Positions 9,332 through 19,176 are shown, numbered from the stretch's first letter. The stretch: DNA of 64,000 bases from CAVTJL01 sp963752325 (GCA_963752325.1 CAVVXU010000020.1:124001-188000); one strand, 5' to 3'. Translations and numbers: made by a program. Notes: generated by a model not told the origin, from the letters alone.

Positions 9332-12157
9332 GTGGTGTGCAGCACCTGCTACATGTGCGCCTGCCGGTGCGGGATCCGCGTGCATCTGAAGGACGGCCAG
9401 CTCCGCTACATCGAGGGCAACCGGGCGCACCCGGTGAACCGGGGCGTGCTCTGCGCCAAGGGCTCCGCTGGCATCATGCAGCAGCATTCGCCGGCAAAGC
9501 TCAGAAAGCCCCTGAAACGCGTCGGCGAGCGCGGGCGTGATCAGCTGGTCGAGATCGAGTGGGAGGAGGCGCTCGAGCTGGCGACGAGCTGGCTCGCCCC
9601 GATTCGCGCCAGCGACCCCCGGAAGCTTGCCTTCTTCACCGGCCGGGACCAGAGCCAGGCGCTGACCAGCTTCTTCGCCAGCCAGTTCGGCACCTGCAAC
9701 TACGCGGCGCATGGCGGCTTCTGCTCGGTAAATATGGCAGCCGCCGGGATGTACACGATCGGTGGCAGCTTTTGGGAGTTCGGCGAGCCTGACTGGGAGC
9801 GGACCCGCTATCTGATCCTTTTCGGCCTCGCCGAGGACCATGACAGCAACCCCATCAAGCTCGGCCTCGCCGCCTGCAAGGCCAATGGCGCCAAGATCCT
9901 GTCGTTGAACCCGGTGCGGACCGGCTACTCGGCGATCGCCGACGAATGGCTGGGCATCAGGCCCGGCACCGACGGCCTCTTCGTCATGGCGCTCTGCCAC
10001 GAGCTCATGCGCGCCGGACGCGTCGACCTCGACTATCTCTGCCGCTACACGAACGCGCCCTGGCTCGTGATCGAGGCGCCGGGCACGGCGGAGGACGGGC
10101 TCATCTCCCGCGATCCGGAGGGCCGCCCCCTGGCGCTCGACCGACGAAGTGGTCGCGTGGTGCCGATGGTCCCCGGAACCGTGGCGCCGGCGCTGCAGGG
10201 CCGAGCGACGCTCCCCGACGGGCGGTCTGCCACTCCTGTCTTCGAGCTTCTAGCGCGCCGCTGTCTCGATCCGGCCTACGCGCCGGCCGCGGTCGCCGAA
10301 CGTACCGGCATCCCGGCCTCGACCATCCAGCGGATCGCTGCAGAGCTCGCCCATGCGGCCTTCGAGCAGGAGGTCGTGGTCGAGCAGCCCTGGACCGACT
10401 GGACCGGGCAGCGCCACGAGCGGATGGTCGGCCGGCCGGTCGCGATGCATGCCATGCGGGGCATCGCGGCGCACGCCAACGGCTTTCACACCTGCCGCGC
10501 CATTCACATCCTGCAGATCCTCCTGGGCTCGATCGATGCGCCGGGCGGCTTCCGCTACAAGGCGCCCTACCCGAAGGCAGCGCCGCCTGGGCCGAGACCG
10601 GCCGGACGGCCCGCGCAGATGCGGGCCGGAGAGCCCCTCTCGGGCGTGCCCCTGGGCTACCCGCTGGGGCCGGAGGACCTCGTCATCGAGGCGGACGGCT
10701 CGCCGCGGCGCCTCGACAAGGCTTTCTCATGGGACGCGCCGCTCGCCGTCCACGGCATGATGCACAGCGTGATCGGCAACGCGTGGCGGGGCGATCCCTA
10801 TCCGGTCGACGTCCTTTTTCTCTTCATGGCCAACATGGCCTGGAACTCGGCCATGAACACGGCCGAGACGATCCGGATGCTGACCGATCGCGATCCGGCG
10901 ACGGGCGGGTATCGCATACCGAAGATCATCTGTGCCGACGCCTACCATTCCGAGATGGTCGCCTACGCCGACCTCGTCCTTCCCGACACGACCTATCTCG
11001 AGCGGTACGACTGCATCTCGCTTCTCGACCGACCCATCTGCTCGGCCGACACGGTGGCCGACGCGATCCGCCAGCCGGTCCTGAAACCCGATCGCGACGT
11101 CCGGCCCTTCCAGGACGTGCTGATCGACCTCGGTGCCAGGCTCGGGCTGCCGGGGTTCGTCAAAGATGACGGCACGCCCGCCTATCCGGGCGGCTATGCC
11201 GACTACATCGTCAATCACGAGCGTCGGCCCGGCATCGGCCCTCTCGCCGGCTGGCGCGGCGCCGACGGCGAGAAGGTCGGGCGGGGGGAGCCCAACCCGA
11301 ATCAGCTCGAGCGCTACATCGCCAATGGATGCTTCTTCGAGCACGAGCTGCCGCCCGAGGCCCGCTTCTTCAAGCATGCGAACCAGGGCTATCTCGAGCA
11401 CGCGACAGCGATCGGCCTCATCGACGCACCACAGCCTGTCGTGCTCCAGCTCTATAGCGAGGTGCTGCAGCGCTTCCGGCTCGCCGCCCGCGGCCATGGC
11501 AGCCTCCAGCCGCCGGAGCCACAGCGCGGACGCATCGAGACCTACTTCGATCCGCTGCCCATGTGGCACCGCGCCATCGAGGAGGAGAGCGGCGACGAAG
11601 CCGCCTTCCCGCTCCACGCGGTCACCCAGCGTCCCATGGCCATGTACCATAGCTGGCACTCGCAGAACGCCTGGCTGCGCCAGATCCATGGCTGGAACAG
11701 GCTCTACATGAGCCGTGCCCGGGCAGCGGCTCTGGGCCTCGAGGACGACGACTGGGTCTGGATCACGAGCCGCCAGGGCCGGGTGAAGGCGCAGCTCCGG
11801 CTGATGGAAGGGGTGAACGCCGATACGGTCTGGACCTGGAACGCCATCGGCAAACGGGCCGGCGCCTGGGGTCTCGGCCTTGATGCTCCGGAGAGCCGCC
11901 GAGGATTCCTCCTCAACCATCTGATCGACGATCTGCTTCCGGCACGCGACGGCGGCTACCGCTTCGCCAATGCCGACCCGGTCACGGGCCAGGCGGCGTG
12001 GTACGACCTCCGCGTGCGGATGGAGAAAGCCGAGCCCATGGAGGCAGCCGAGACCGAGCCGCGCTTTTCCATGCTCCCACGCCTCCCCGGGGCGGACGAG
12101 CCGACAAGAGCGCTTCGCTATGGGGCGCGGTTCAGACGCAGCAAGGCCGGCACATGA
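9332..12157 (+). CDS. soeA: Sulfite dehydrogenase (quinone), molybdopterin subunit SoeA
   Basis: A cytoplasmic molybdopterin enzyme of the DMSO-reductase family, about 941 residues, without a Tat signal. The N-terminal [4Fe-4S] site is VCSTCYMCACRCG plus GVLCAKG. GRDQSQALTSFFASQFG, GGFCSVNMAAAG and the mid-protein stretch SFWEFGEPDW are what I recall as characteristic of SoeA, which oxidises sulfite to sulfate and passes electrons to quinone. The in-frame sequence upstream is open but has no ATG. GTG 9332 or 9335 is the first plausible start, and an upstream CTG at 9284 would add a short extension. soeB follows with an overlapping start. The substrate is assigned by family resemblance, not by a residue I can prove. 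Confidence 0.75.
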   Translation: MVCSTCYMCACRCGIRVHLKDGQLRYIEGNRAHPVNRGVLCAKGSAGIMQQHSPAKLRKPLKRVGERGRDQLVEIEWEEALELATSWLAPIRASDPRKLAFFTGRDQSQALTSFFASQFGTCNYAAHGGFCSVNMAAAGMYTIGGSFWEFGEPDWERTRYLILFGLAEDHDSNPIKLGLAACKANGAKILSLNPVRTGYSAIADEWLGIRPGTDGLFVMALCHELMRAGRVDLDYLCRYTNAPWLVIEAPGTAEDGLISRDPEGRPLALDRRSGRVVPMVPGTVAPALQGRATLPDGRSATPVFELLARRCLDPAYAPAAVAERTGIPASTIQRIAAELAHAAFEQEVVVEQPWTDWTGQRHERMVGRPVAMHAMRGIAAHANGFHTCRAIHILQILLGSIDAPGGFRYKAPYPKAAPPGPRPAGRPAQMRAGEPLSGVPLGYPLGPEDLVIEADGSPRRLDKAFSWDAPLAVHGMMHSVIGNAWRGDPYPVDVLFLFMANMAWNSAMNTAETIRMLTDRDPATGGYRIPKIICADAYHSEMVAYADLVLPDTTYLERYDCISLLDRPICSADTVADAIRQPVLKPDRDVRPFQDVLIDLGARLGLPGFVKDDGTPAYPGGYADYIVNHERRPGIGPLAGWRGADGEKVGRGEPNPNQLERYIANGCFFEHELPPEARFFKHANQGYLEHATAIGLIDAPQPVVLQLYSEVLQRFRLAARGHGSLQPPEPQRGRIETYFDPLPMWHRAIEEESGDEAAFPLHAVTQRPMAMYHSWHSQNAWLRQIHGWNRLYMSRARAAALGLEDDDWVWITSRQGRVKAQLRLMEGVNADTVWTWNAIGKRAGAWGLGLDAPESRRGFLLNHLIDDLLPARDGGYRFANADPVTGQAAWYDLRVRMEKAEPMEAAETEPRFSMLPRLPGADEPTRALRYGARFRRSKAGT

Positions 12158-12891
12158 CGAGTCTCCCGGCCAAGCGACCTGCCAAACGCCTCGGGCTCGT
12201 CATCGATCTCGACACCTGCGTCGGCTGTCAGGCCTGCGTCGTGAGCTGCAAGGAGTGGAACACGGGCGGCCATCCAGCCCCCCTGTCCGACGCGGAGCCC
12301 TACGGTGCCGAGCCCATCGGCGCCTGGCTCAATCGCGTGCACACCTTCGAGGCCGGCGAGGGCGCCGACGGGCGGACGACCCATTTCCCGAAGTCCTGCC
12401 TGCACTGCGAGAGCGCTGCCTGTGTCACCGTCTGCCCGACCGGCGCCTCGTTCAAGCGCCAGGCAGACGGAATCGTTCTCGTCGATGAGAGCAAGTGCAT
12501 CGGTTGCGGTCTCTGCGCCTGGGCCTGCCCCTACGGGGCGCGTGAGATGGACCCGATCGACGGTGTGATGAAGAAGTGCACGCTCTGCGTCGACCGGATC
12601 TACAATGAGCATCTCGCCCCTGAGGAGCGCGAGCCCGCTTGCGTCGCCTCCTGCCCGGCTCGGGCCAGGCACTTCGGCGACCTCGGCGATCCCGAAAGCG
12701 ACGTCTCGCGGCTCGTGCAGGAGCGGGGCGGCATGGACCTGATGCCCGAGCTCGGCTACCGCCCGACCAACAAGTACCTGCCGCCGCGCCCGCGGCCCGA
12801 GTCGCAAGCCTCCTCTATGCTCGCGCCGCTCGCCGAGCCAGCCCCGAGCGGTGGCTTCCTCGGCTGGGTCGACCGGCTGCTGGGCAGCTGA
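12154..12891 (+). CDS. soeB: Sulfite dehydrogenase iron-sulfur subunit SoeB (DmsB-like ferredoxin)
   Basis: A 245-residue electron-transfer subunit with four cysteine clusters typical of four [4Fe-4S] centres: CVGCQACVVSC, CLHCESAACVTVCP, CIGCGLCAWACP, and CTLCVDR with a later PACVASCPA. It transfers electrons from SoeA to the membrane anchor. The ATG overlaps the soeA stop (ATGA). The C-terminal tail (NKYLPPRPRP) is characteristic of this subgroup. It is cytoplasmic, since neither it nor SoeA has a signal peptide. Confidence 0.8.
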   Translation: MTSLPAKRPAKRLGLVIDLDTCVGCQACVVSCKEWNTGGHPAPLSDAEPYGAEPIGAWLNRVHTFEAGEGADGRTTHFPKSCLHCESAACVTVCPTGASFKRQADGIVLVDESKCIGCGLCAWACPYGAREMDPIDGVMKKCTLCVDRIYNEHLAPEEREPACVASCPARARHFGDLGDPESDVSRLVQERGGMDLMPELGYRPTNKYLPPRPRPESQASSMLAPLAEPAPSGGFLGWVDRLLGS

Positions 12892-12903
12892 GGCCCGACA
12901 CAG

Positions 12904-13838
12904 GTGCATCCGGCGCTCTCGGTCATCGTCTTCACGACTGCCACAGGTGCGGGCTACGGTCTCCTTGCCGTCGTGGCGCTCGGCGCTCTCCTTGGGCTCT
13001 TCCCCGCTTCGCCCTGGCTCGGAGCCCTCGCCTGCGGGCTGGCGCTCCTGCTGGTCACCGGCGGCCTTCTCTCCTCGACCCTTCACCTGAGGCACCCGGA
13101 GCGGGCGTGGCGGGCGATCAGCCAGTGGCGATCGTCGTGGCTCTCGCGCGAAGGCCTCTTCGCGGTGCTCACCTATGTGCCGGCTGCGGCGCTCACCCTG
13201 GGCTGGGTCCTCATGGGGCGTATCTGGTACCCCATGGCCGCCCTTGCAGCCATCGGCGCAGCAGTCACCGTCGCCTGCACGGGGCAGATCTACGCCTCGC
13301 TCAAGCCCGTGGCACGGTGGCATCAGCCGCTCACGACGCCCTGCTACCTCATGTTCGCGCTCGCCAGCGGCGCCGTCAGCGCGGCGCTCGTCCTTCAGGC
13401 GACCGGCCGCGCCGCCGGCTGGGCGGGCGGCCTCGCCTTGATCGCGCTGCCGGCGGCCTGGCTCCTGAAGCTCCTCTGGTGGCGGGAGGGAGACGAGATG
13501 CCGCTTGCCAGCACGCCCGAGAGCGCCACTGGCCTCGGCAGACTGGGGAAAGTCCGCCTGCTTGAGCCGCCGCATACCTCGAGCAACTATCTCTAATGAA
13601 CGAGATGGGCTTCCAGATCGCCCGCAAGCACGCGGCCAAGCTGCGCCGGACGACGATCATCCTCGGGGTGGCGCTACCCGTTCCGCTTCTCGCCCTATCG
13701 TTCACCATCGGCGGCGGCGCGGTCGCCACCCTGCTCACCTTGCTCGGGCTTCTCTCGCTCCTGGCCGCGCTGCTGATCGAGCGCTGGCTCTTCTTCGCCG
13801 AGGCGCGCCACACGGTAATGCTCTACTATGGAGGCTAA
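12904..13838 (+). pseudogene. soeC: SoeC/DmsC-type membrane anchor, split by a frameshift
   Basis: A membrane anchor that binds quinone for the Soe complex. The first piece (12904-13596, GTG start) has about seven helices and the motif TLHLRHPERAWRA, ending PHTSSNYL. The second piece (13596-13838) begins MNEMGFQIARKHAAKLRR and ends ERWLFFAEARHTVMLYYGG, which is the normal C-terminal part of DmsC/SoeC proteins. The pieces meet at a TAATG with the frame changed, so one missing base (or two extra) near 13594 splits what should be a single protein of about 310 residues. Coupled translation of two halves is possible but unusual for this family. Confidence 0.78.
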
Positions 13839-13852
13839 CGCCCTCTGAAGCG

Positions 13853-13875
13853 CCGTCCGTCGGCGCGCCGGACGG
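13853..13875. terminator. Possible hairpin between convergent genes
   Basis: CCGTCCG and CGGACGG form a 7-bp perfect stem with a 9-base loop between the convergent ends of soeC and the GGDEF/EAL gene. There is no clear T run, so termination is only suggested. Confidence 0.35.
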
Positions 13876-13882
13876 AAGGTCG

Positions 13883-15793
13883 CTAGGCCTGCCCCACAAC
13901 CGACAGTGTCGAGAGCTGCCCGACCGATTGGCGCGCAAGAAAGGCCGTGCACTCTGATTCCGACATGGGCTTGGCGAAAAGATAGCCCTGCGCCTCGTCG
14001 CAGCCCTCGCGCATCAGGAACGAGCGCTGCGCCTCCGTCTCGACACCCTCGGCAAGAACCCGCCGATCGAAGGTCCGGGCAAGGCCGATGATCGCCCGCA
14101 CGATGGCATCGTCGACAGGATCGGCTCCGACGTGCCGGAGGAACGACTTGTCGATCTTGATGCGGCTCACGGGCAATCGCCGGAGATAGCCCAGGGACGA
14201 ATAGCCGGTCCCGAAATCGTCGATCGACAGGCCGAGACCCATGGCCGCCAGGCCCTCGAGCGAGCGGCGCATCGCGAGCTGGGCCGGATCGACGAAGAGG
14301 CTCTCCGTCACCTCGAGCTCCAGGCAGTCCGGTTGCATGCCGGTCTGATGGAGCACGCGGGTGGCCACCGAGACCATGTCCTGATGACGCAGCTGCGCCA
14401 CCGAGACGTTCACCGCCATCCGCATGCAGTGGCCGGCGTCGTGCCAACGACGGGCCGTCCTGCAGGCCTCGGCCAGGACCCACGCCCCGATCGGCCGGAT
14501 GAGGCCGCTGCTCTCGGCGACGGGAATGAACTGGCTGGGCGGTATCACCCCCTTCTCGGGATGCGTCCAACGCAGCAGCGCCTCGCAGGCAATGATCTCG
14601 CCAGTCCGCAGGTCCAGCTGAGGCTGGTAGTTGAGCGAGAGGTCACCGTGATCCATCGCGTGACGAAGCTCACGCTCCATCGCCTTGCGCAGCTTCAGGG
14701 CGTGGTCCATGCGCGGGTTGAAGAGGCGCCAGCGATTGCCGCCGGCCCGTTTGGCGTCGTCCACGGCCATCTCGGCGCATCGCATCAGCTGATCGAAGCT
14801 GGCGCCGTGATCCGGGAACAGCGCGATGCCGACGCTCGCCGAGGGCGCCACCTCACTGCCCTCGACCTGGATCCGGCGGCCCAGGCGCTCCAGCGCCCGG
14901 TCGGCGAGGCCCTGCGCGTCGTCGGCGCTCTCGAGTTCGGAGGCCACGATGGCGAACCGATCGCCATCCACCCGCGCTATTCGCACGCCCTCGTCGGAGA
15001 AGGCGGAAAGCCTGTGCGCCGAATGTCGAAGCACCTCGTCGCCGACGCGATAGCCGCAAAAGCTGTTGATATCCTTTAGACGATCCATATCGAAGGCAAG
15101 AAGAGCTACCCGCCGCCCGGCACTCCTCGCCTGACGGAGAACGATGCGGGTATGGACCTTCAGGCCATGACGCCCGATCAGACCCGTCAGCTCGTCCCAG
15201 TCCAATCGCGGACCCACAGGAGAGCTCTCCTGGTCGGAGTCTTCCGCCTCCTGCGCCGCCGGCCCGCCGCGACCAGCGGAAGGCACGCCAAGTCCGACGA
15301 GGGCATCACCGCCTCGCACCTCGCCCGGATCGAGCCTGGCGCTGTCTCTCCCGACCGACAGGCCGGCAAGCAGCCAGGCGACGCCAGCTAACGCCAGCAG
15401 CAGGGCGCTGATGGGGCCACCCGCGTGGATACTGCAGGCCAGTAGGGCCCCGCCGGTCGCCGCCGTCGCCACGCAGAGACCTAGCAACACGGTTGTCCAG
15501 CCCTCTGAACACGTCGCCGTGCTCATTGCGGCTAGGGACACCGTCATCTCGGACCCAGGCGTGCTGCCTCGCCTCTCAAGCTGCGTTCTGACTCTGCTGA
15601 GGAGCCTCGCGTACATGGTTATATTTCCCGGGCGACTTTCCGTCTTACCCGCTGTCGCCACTTCCTCGGATTGCCCACCCAACTCAGCTTTGGGGGTCTC
15701 GGCCTGCCTCGATGACCTCCGCATACCAAGCCTATGATCACTCTCAAGTTGAGAGAATGACACAAACTTGGCTGCCTTAGCTTTGTGCGGCAA
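13883..15793 (-). CDS. Membrane-bound c-di-GMP phosphodiesterase with degenerate GGDEF
   Basis: About 636 residues: an N-terminal variable region, two hydrophobic helices (around LGLCVATAATGGALLAC and ISALLLALAGVAWLLAG), a GGDEF domain and an EAL domain. The GGDEF signature is replaced by DGDRF (in RVDGDRFAIV), so cyclase activity is unlikely. The EAL domain keeps CEALLRW, EVTES, the DDFGTGYSS loop and KIDKSF, so hydrolysis of c-di-GMP to pGpG is predicted. The start is uncertain. The first ATG gives a poorly conserved tail in lower-G+C DNA, and an internal ATG about 59 codons in (MYARLL) is a good alternative. No partner genes are adjacent. Confidence 0.88.
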   Translation of the reverse strand: MPHKAKAAKFVSFSQLESDHRLGMRRSSRQAETPKAELGGQSEEVATAGKTESRPGNITMYARLLSRVRTQLERRGSTPGSEMTVSLAAMSTATCSEGWTTVLLGLCVATAATGGALLACSIHAGGPISALLLALAGVAWLLAGLSVGRDSARLDPGEVRGGDALVGLGVPSAGRGGPAAQEAEDSDQESSPVGPRLDWDELTGLIGRHGLKVHTRIVLRQARSAGRRVALLAFDMDRLKDINSFCGYRVGDEVLRHSAHRLSAFSDEGVRIARVDGDRFAIVASELESADDAQGLADRALERLGRRIQVEGSEVAPSASVGIALFPDHGASFDQLMRCAEMAVDDAKRAGGNRWRLFNPRMDHALKLRKAMERELRHAMDHGDLSLNYQPQLDLRTGEIIACEALLRWTHPEKGVIPPSQFIPVAESSGLIRPIGAWVLAEACRTARRWHDAGHCMRMAVNVSVAQLRHQDMVSVATRVLHQTGMQPDCLELEVTESLFVDPAQLAMRRSLEGLAAMGLGLSIDDFGTGYSSLGYLRRLPVSRIKIDKSFLRHVGADPVDDAIVRAIIGLARTFDRRVLAEGVETEAQRSFLMREGCDEAQGYLFAKPMSESECTAFLARQSVGQLSTLSVVGQA

Positions 15794-16002
15794 CCCTCCG
15801 AGTTTGACAAGCGCTAAGATCTGTCAGCTTACGGTTGTGTGACAAACAGATCCCAGTCGCATGCGTTTGCCGTGCTCTCGCACACCGAACATCATGTCGC
15901 TTCCTCGCTACCTACTTGGTCGATGTGGCAAGAGACGGGCGGCAGGTCGTCCCATAGGAAGGGAGATTCGCGAATGGATGGGCGAACGAGGAGGCCGAGG
16001 CG

Positions 16003-17697
16003 ATGACACAGGCGATGAGCGACCTCGAGATCGCAGCGCGCGCGAGATTGAAGCCGATCGCGGCGATCGCCGAGACGCTGGGCATCCCGGAGGCGGCCCT
16101 GAGCCCCTATGGGCGCCACATCGCCAAGGTCGACCTCGGGTTCATCCAGGACCTCGAGGATCGGCTCGACGGACGCCTCGTCCTCGTCACCGCGATGAGC
16201 CCGACGCCCGCAGGCGAAGGCAAGACGACGACGACGGTGGGATTGGGCGACGGGCTTCGCCGGATAGGCGAGCGCGCCGTCATCTGCCTGAGGGAGCCGT
16301 CCCTCGGCCCGTCCTTCGGGATGAAGGGCGGCGCAGCCGGCGGCGGCCTGGCCCAGGTCCTGCCGATGGAGCAGATCAACCTCCATTTCACCGGTGACTT
16401 CCACGCCATCGGCAGCGCCAACAATCTTCTCGCAGCGCTGCTCGACAATCACATCTACTGGGGCAACGAGCTGGCAATCGACGAGCGGCGCACGACATGG
16501 CGTCGCGTCGTGGACATGAACGATCGAGCGCTCCGTCAGATCGTGGCGGGCCTCGGCGGCGTTGCTAACGGGTTTCCGCGCGAGGACGGGTTCGACATCA
16601 CGGTCGCCTCGGAGGTAATGGCCGTCTTCTGCCTGGCGCGCGGTCTCGAGGATCTCAAGGCGCGTCTGGCACGCATGATCGTCGCCCACACGCGCGAGAA
16701 GCGCCCGATCACGGCTGCCGACCTCCAGGCGGTGGGCGCCATGGCGGCGCTCCTTCGTGATGCGCTCATGCCCAACCTCGTGCAGACCATCGAAGGAACG
16801 CCCGCCTTCGTCCATGGCGGCCCGTTCGCCAACATCGCGCATGGCTGCAACAGCCTGATCGCCACGCGCGCGGCGCTCAAGCTCGCCGACTACACGGTGA
16901 CGGAGGCCGGCTTCGGCGCCGATCTCGGCGCCGAGAAGTTTTTCGATATCAAATGCCGCAAGGGCGGTCTCACGCCGGCCGCAGCCGTGCTCGTGGCGAC
17001 GGTGCGAGCGCTCAAGAGCCAAGGCGGGGTGGGGCGCCCCGACCTCGGTCGCGAGAACCTCGGGGCGCTCCAGCGCGGCTTCGCGAATCTCGACCGGCAC
17101 CTGGACAATCTGGCGACCTTCGGCGTGCCGACTGTCGTCGCCATCAACCACTTCGGCAGCGATACGCAGGCGGAGCTCGATCTCGTGATTGAGCATTGCC
17201 GCGAGCGGCACGGACTCGACGCACTCGTCTGTCGGCACTGGGCAGAGGGATCCGCGGGCTCCGAGGCGCTGGCGCGCCGCGTGGTGGCATTGTGCGAGGG
17301 TGGGGAGGCATCGCCCAAGGACAGATTCCGCCTGCTCTACCCCGACGAGATGCCACTCTGGGACAAGATGCGGACCATTGCGCAGAAAGTCTATGGCGCC
17401 GCCGACATCGCGGCCGCGACCCCCGTGCGTCGTCGATTCGACGAGCTGCAGGAGCAGGGCTACGGCGCGTTTCCCATCTGCGTCGCCAAAACCCAGTACA
17501 GCTTTTCAGCCGATCCCGAGCTCAAAGGTGCGCCCAGCGGCCACACCATCCCCATCCGGGAGGTCCGGCTCGCCGCCGGCGCCGAGTTCCTCGTTGCCAT
17601 CTGTGGCGACATCATGACGATGCCCGGCCTCCCCAGGCTTCCTGCGGCCTTTCATATCGATGTAGACGCGAGTGGCCGAATCGAAGGGCTCTTCTAG
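16003..17697 (+). CDS. fhs: Formate-tetrahydrofolate ligase
   Basis: Makes 10-formyl-THF from formate, THF and ATP. The 564-residue protein has the ATP-binding loop PTPAGEGKTTT, then REPSLGPSFGMKGGAAGGG, the motif LTGDFHAI as FTGDFHAI, and EAGFGADLGAEKF. The length fits the monofunctional bacterial enzyme. The ATG at 16003 (MTQAMSDLEIA) was chosen. A second ATG four codons in is possible. It stands alone, with a gap of about 200 bp upstream in which I recognise no riboswitch. It could also assimilate formate released by the formamidase encoded at 51 kb, which is speculative. Confidence 0.95.
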   Translation: MTQAMSDLEIAARARLKPIAAIAETLGIPEAALSPYGRHIAKVDLGFIQDLEDRLDGRLVLVTAMSPTPAGEGKTTTTVGLGDGLRRIGERAVICLREPSLGPSFGMKGGAAGGGLAQVLPMEQINLHFTGDFHAIGSANNLLAALLDNHIYWGNELAIDERRTTWRRVVDMNDRALRQIVAGLGGVANGFPREDGFDITVASEVMAVFCLARGLEDLKARLARMIVAHTREKRPITAADLQAVGAMAALLRDALMPNLVQTIEGTPAFVHGGPFANIAHGCNSLIATRAALKLADYTVTEAGFGADLGAEKFFDIKCRKGGLTPAAAVLVATVRALKSQGGVGRPDLGRENLGALQRGFANLDRHLDNLATFGVPTVVAINHFGSDTQAELDLVIEHCRERHGLDALVCRHWAEGSAGSEALARRVVALCEGGEASPKDRFRLLYPDEMPLWDKMRTIAQKVYGAADIAAATPVRRRFDELQEQGYGAFPICVAKTQYSFSADPELKGAPSGHTIPIREVRLAAGAEFLVAICGDIMTMPGLPRLPAAFHIDVDASGRIEGLF

Positions 17698-17740
17698 CCC
17701 AGCGGGGCACGCAACGCCTCTCGAGCCCAATCCGCCTCCC

Positions 17741-18259
17741 GTGAGCGCTGTGCAGATCCGCAACGAGACGCAGGCGGATCGGGGCGGAGTCGATCGGGTC
17801 GAGCGGCTCGCCTTCGGCCGGCCGGACGAGGCCCACCTCGTGACGAGGCTGCGCAGCGAAGGGCTGGTCGAGGTGGCCCTCGTCGCGGAGGCTGCGACCG
17901 CGATCGTCGGCCATCTTCTGCTCACGCGCCTGCCGGTCCAGGTGGACGGGCGCCCGATCCATGCCACGGCCCTGGCGCCTCTGGCGGTGCTGCCGGCGCA
18001 CCAGCGTCGCGGCGTGGGCGCCGCGCTTGTCCATGCCGGCATCGCGGCTGCGCGCCGGCAAGGCCAGGAGGCGATCATCGTGCTCGGCGACCCGAGCTAT
18101 TATGGGCGGTTCGGGTTCTCCAGCGCGGCGGCCGCCATCCTGGCGGCGCCGTTCGAAGGCCCGGCCTTCATGGCGCTGGAGCTGGCTCCGGGTGCCCTCC
18201 ACGGAAGGTCGGGCCGGGTCGATTACCCGACCGCCTTCGGGATCGATCGCGCGATCTGA
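17741..18259 (+). CDS. GNAT-family N-acetyltransferase, YhbS-like
   Basis: A putative acyl-CoA-dependent N-acetyltransferase of about 172 residues. The core has VQIRNETQADRGGVDRVERLAF at the start, the acetyl-CoA loop VLPAHQRRGVGAALVHAGI and GDPSYYGRFGF, all typical of the YhbS/COG3153 group. The substrate is unknown. I use the GTG at 17741. An earlier GTG at 17672 would overlap the end of fhs and add non-conserved residues. The gene follows fhs by 44 bases on the same strand. Confidence 0.8.
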   Translation: MSAVQIRNETQADRGGVDRVERLAFGRPDEAHLVTRLRSEGLVEVALVAEAATAIVGHLLLTRLPVQVDGRPIHATALAPLAVLPAHQRRGVGAALVHAGIAAARRQGQEAIIVLGDPSYYGRFGFSSAAAAILAAPFEGPAFMALELAPGALHGRSGRVDYPTAFGIDRAI

Positions 18260-18384
18260 GCACCCGTGCGACCGCTGATATTGTGGCACGGGTCTGCCGA
18301 GGCCATCTCCTCTGGACGCGGGACCCGCTCCTGATCGCAATGTCAGAGCGGGCCAGGGGCTTGACCTTCTCAAGCGTGGAAGCG

Positions 18385-18567
18385 ATGAGCGACGACAAGC
18401 TGTTCGCGATCGTACCACTCCTGGCGCTGCTGTTCTGGCTGCTCGCGCGCGAGCAGCGCGTCCCGCCGGCCGTGCGCAGGTGGCTGCAGCTCACCGCGTG
18501 GGGCGTTCTGGGGCTCGGCCTCGTTTATGCGGTGGTGACGACGATCCAATGGACCCTGGCCCGCTGA
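18385..18567 (+). CDS. Hypothetical small membrane protein
   Basis: A 60-residue protein with two predicted membrane helices: KLFAIVPLLALLFWLLAREQ and LTAWGVLGLGLVYAVVTTIQ, separated by a short basic loop. I do not recognise a family. The ATG at 18385 (MSDDKLF) follows a short purine-rich stretch, and an earlier in-frame start at 18283 would add a basic, non-hydrophobic extension. It is followed convergently by a GNAT gene. Confidence 0.5.
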   Translation: MSDDKLFAIVPLLALLFWLLAREQRVPPAVRRWLQLTAWGVLGLGLVYAVVTTIQWTLAR

Positions 18568-18603
18568 ACGGCCTCCGATCGGGTGTCTGACGCTCGCCCC
18601 CGC

Positions 18604-19095
18604 TCATCCCCGTGTGTCCAGGGCCTTCACCAGATAACGCACCCTCTTGCTCCCATCCCCGAGCGTCGCTCGGCCGACCTCCTCGAACCCCAGCGCGGCG
18701 TGAAAGCTGTCGGAAGCCGGGTTGGGTGGCAGCAGATTGACCTCGCAGCAGATCCGCTCGTGGCCCGACCGAAGCGCATGCTGGATGAGATCTGCGTAGA
18801 GCCGACGCGCCAGGCCGCGGCCCCGACACGCGGAGGCTGTGGCCACACGGTCGACATAGACGAGCCGCTCGAACCGATCCCGGAACCAAAGAAAGTTGGG
18901 GCTGTCATAGTCAGCGCCCTGGTCGAATGCGATCAGGAAGGCGTCCAGATCACCAATACCCGTCGCCAGGAAGGCCTCGGAAAGCATCGAGCGAAGCTTC
19001 GGGTCCGTGAGCCATGAGGTCTCGACGGAATTCTCGTTGTTGAGCTCGAGCAGGCTCGCATCCGGCCATGCGAGCCGCCTGATCCCGGTCTCCAT
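18604..19095 (-). CDS. GNAT-family acetyltransferase (COG3818-like)
   Basis: About 163 residues from METGIRRLAW. Features are LLELNNENSVETSWL near the start, the acetyl-CoA-binding VATASACRGRGLARRLYADLI and a C-terminal SFHAALGFEEVGRATLGDGSKRV (positions roughly 130-155). These match a predicted acetyltransferase group whose substrate is not known to me. Earlier in-frame ATGs at 19122 and 19158 would lengthen it. The conserved part begins at the chosen start. Confidence 0.75.
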   Translation of the reverse strand: METGIRRLAWPDASLLELNNENSVETSWLTDPKLRSMLSEAFLATGIGDLDAFLIAFDQGADYDSPNFLWFRDRFERLVYVDRVATASACRGRGLARRLYADLIQHALRSGHERICCEVNLLPPNPASDSFHAALGFEEVGRATLGDGSKRVRYLVKALDTRG

Positions 19096-19176
19096 CGAGG
19101 GCCCCCTGCTCCTTGATGTCATCGTGGCCCTTCGCAGCGGCGCACAGATCCCGGCCACCTGAAGCCCAACGTGCCC

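Noticed and set aside
15794..16002. Riboswitch upstream of formate-THF ligase
   Set aside because: I looked for conserved folds but saw no recognisable class; a computed fold would be needed.
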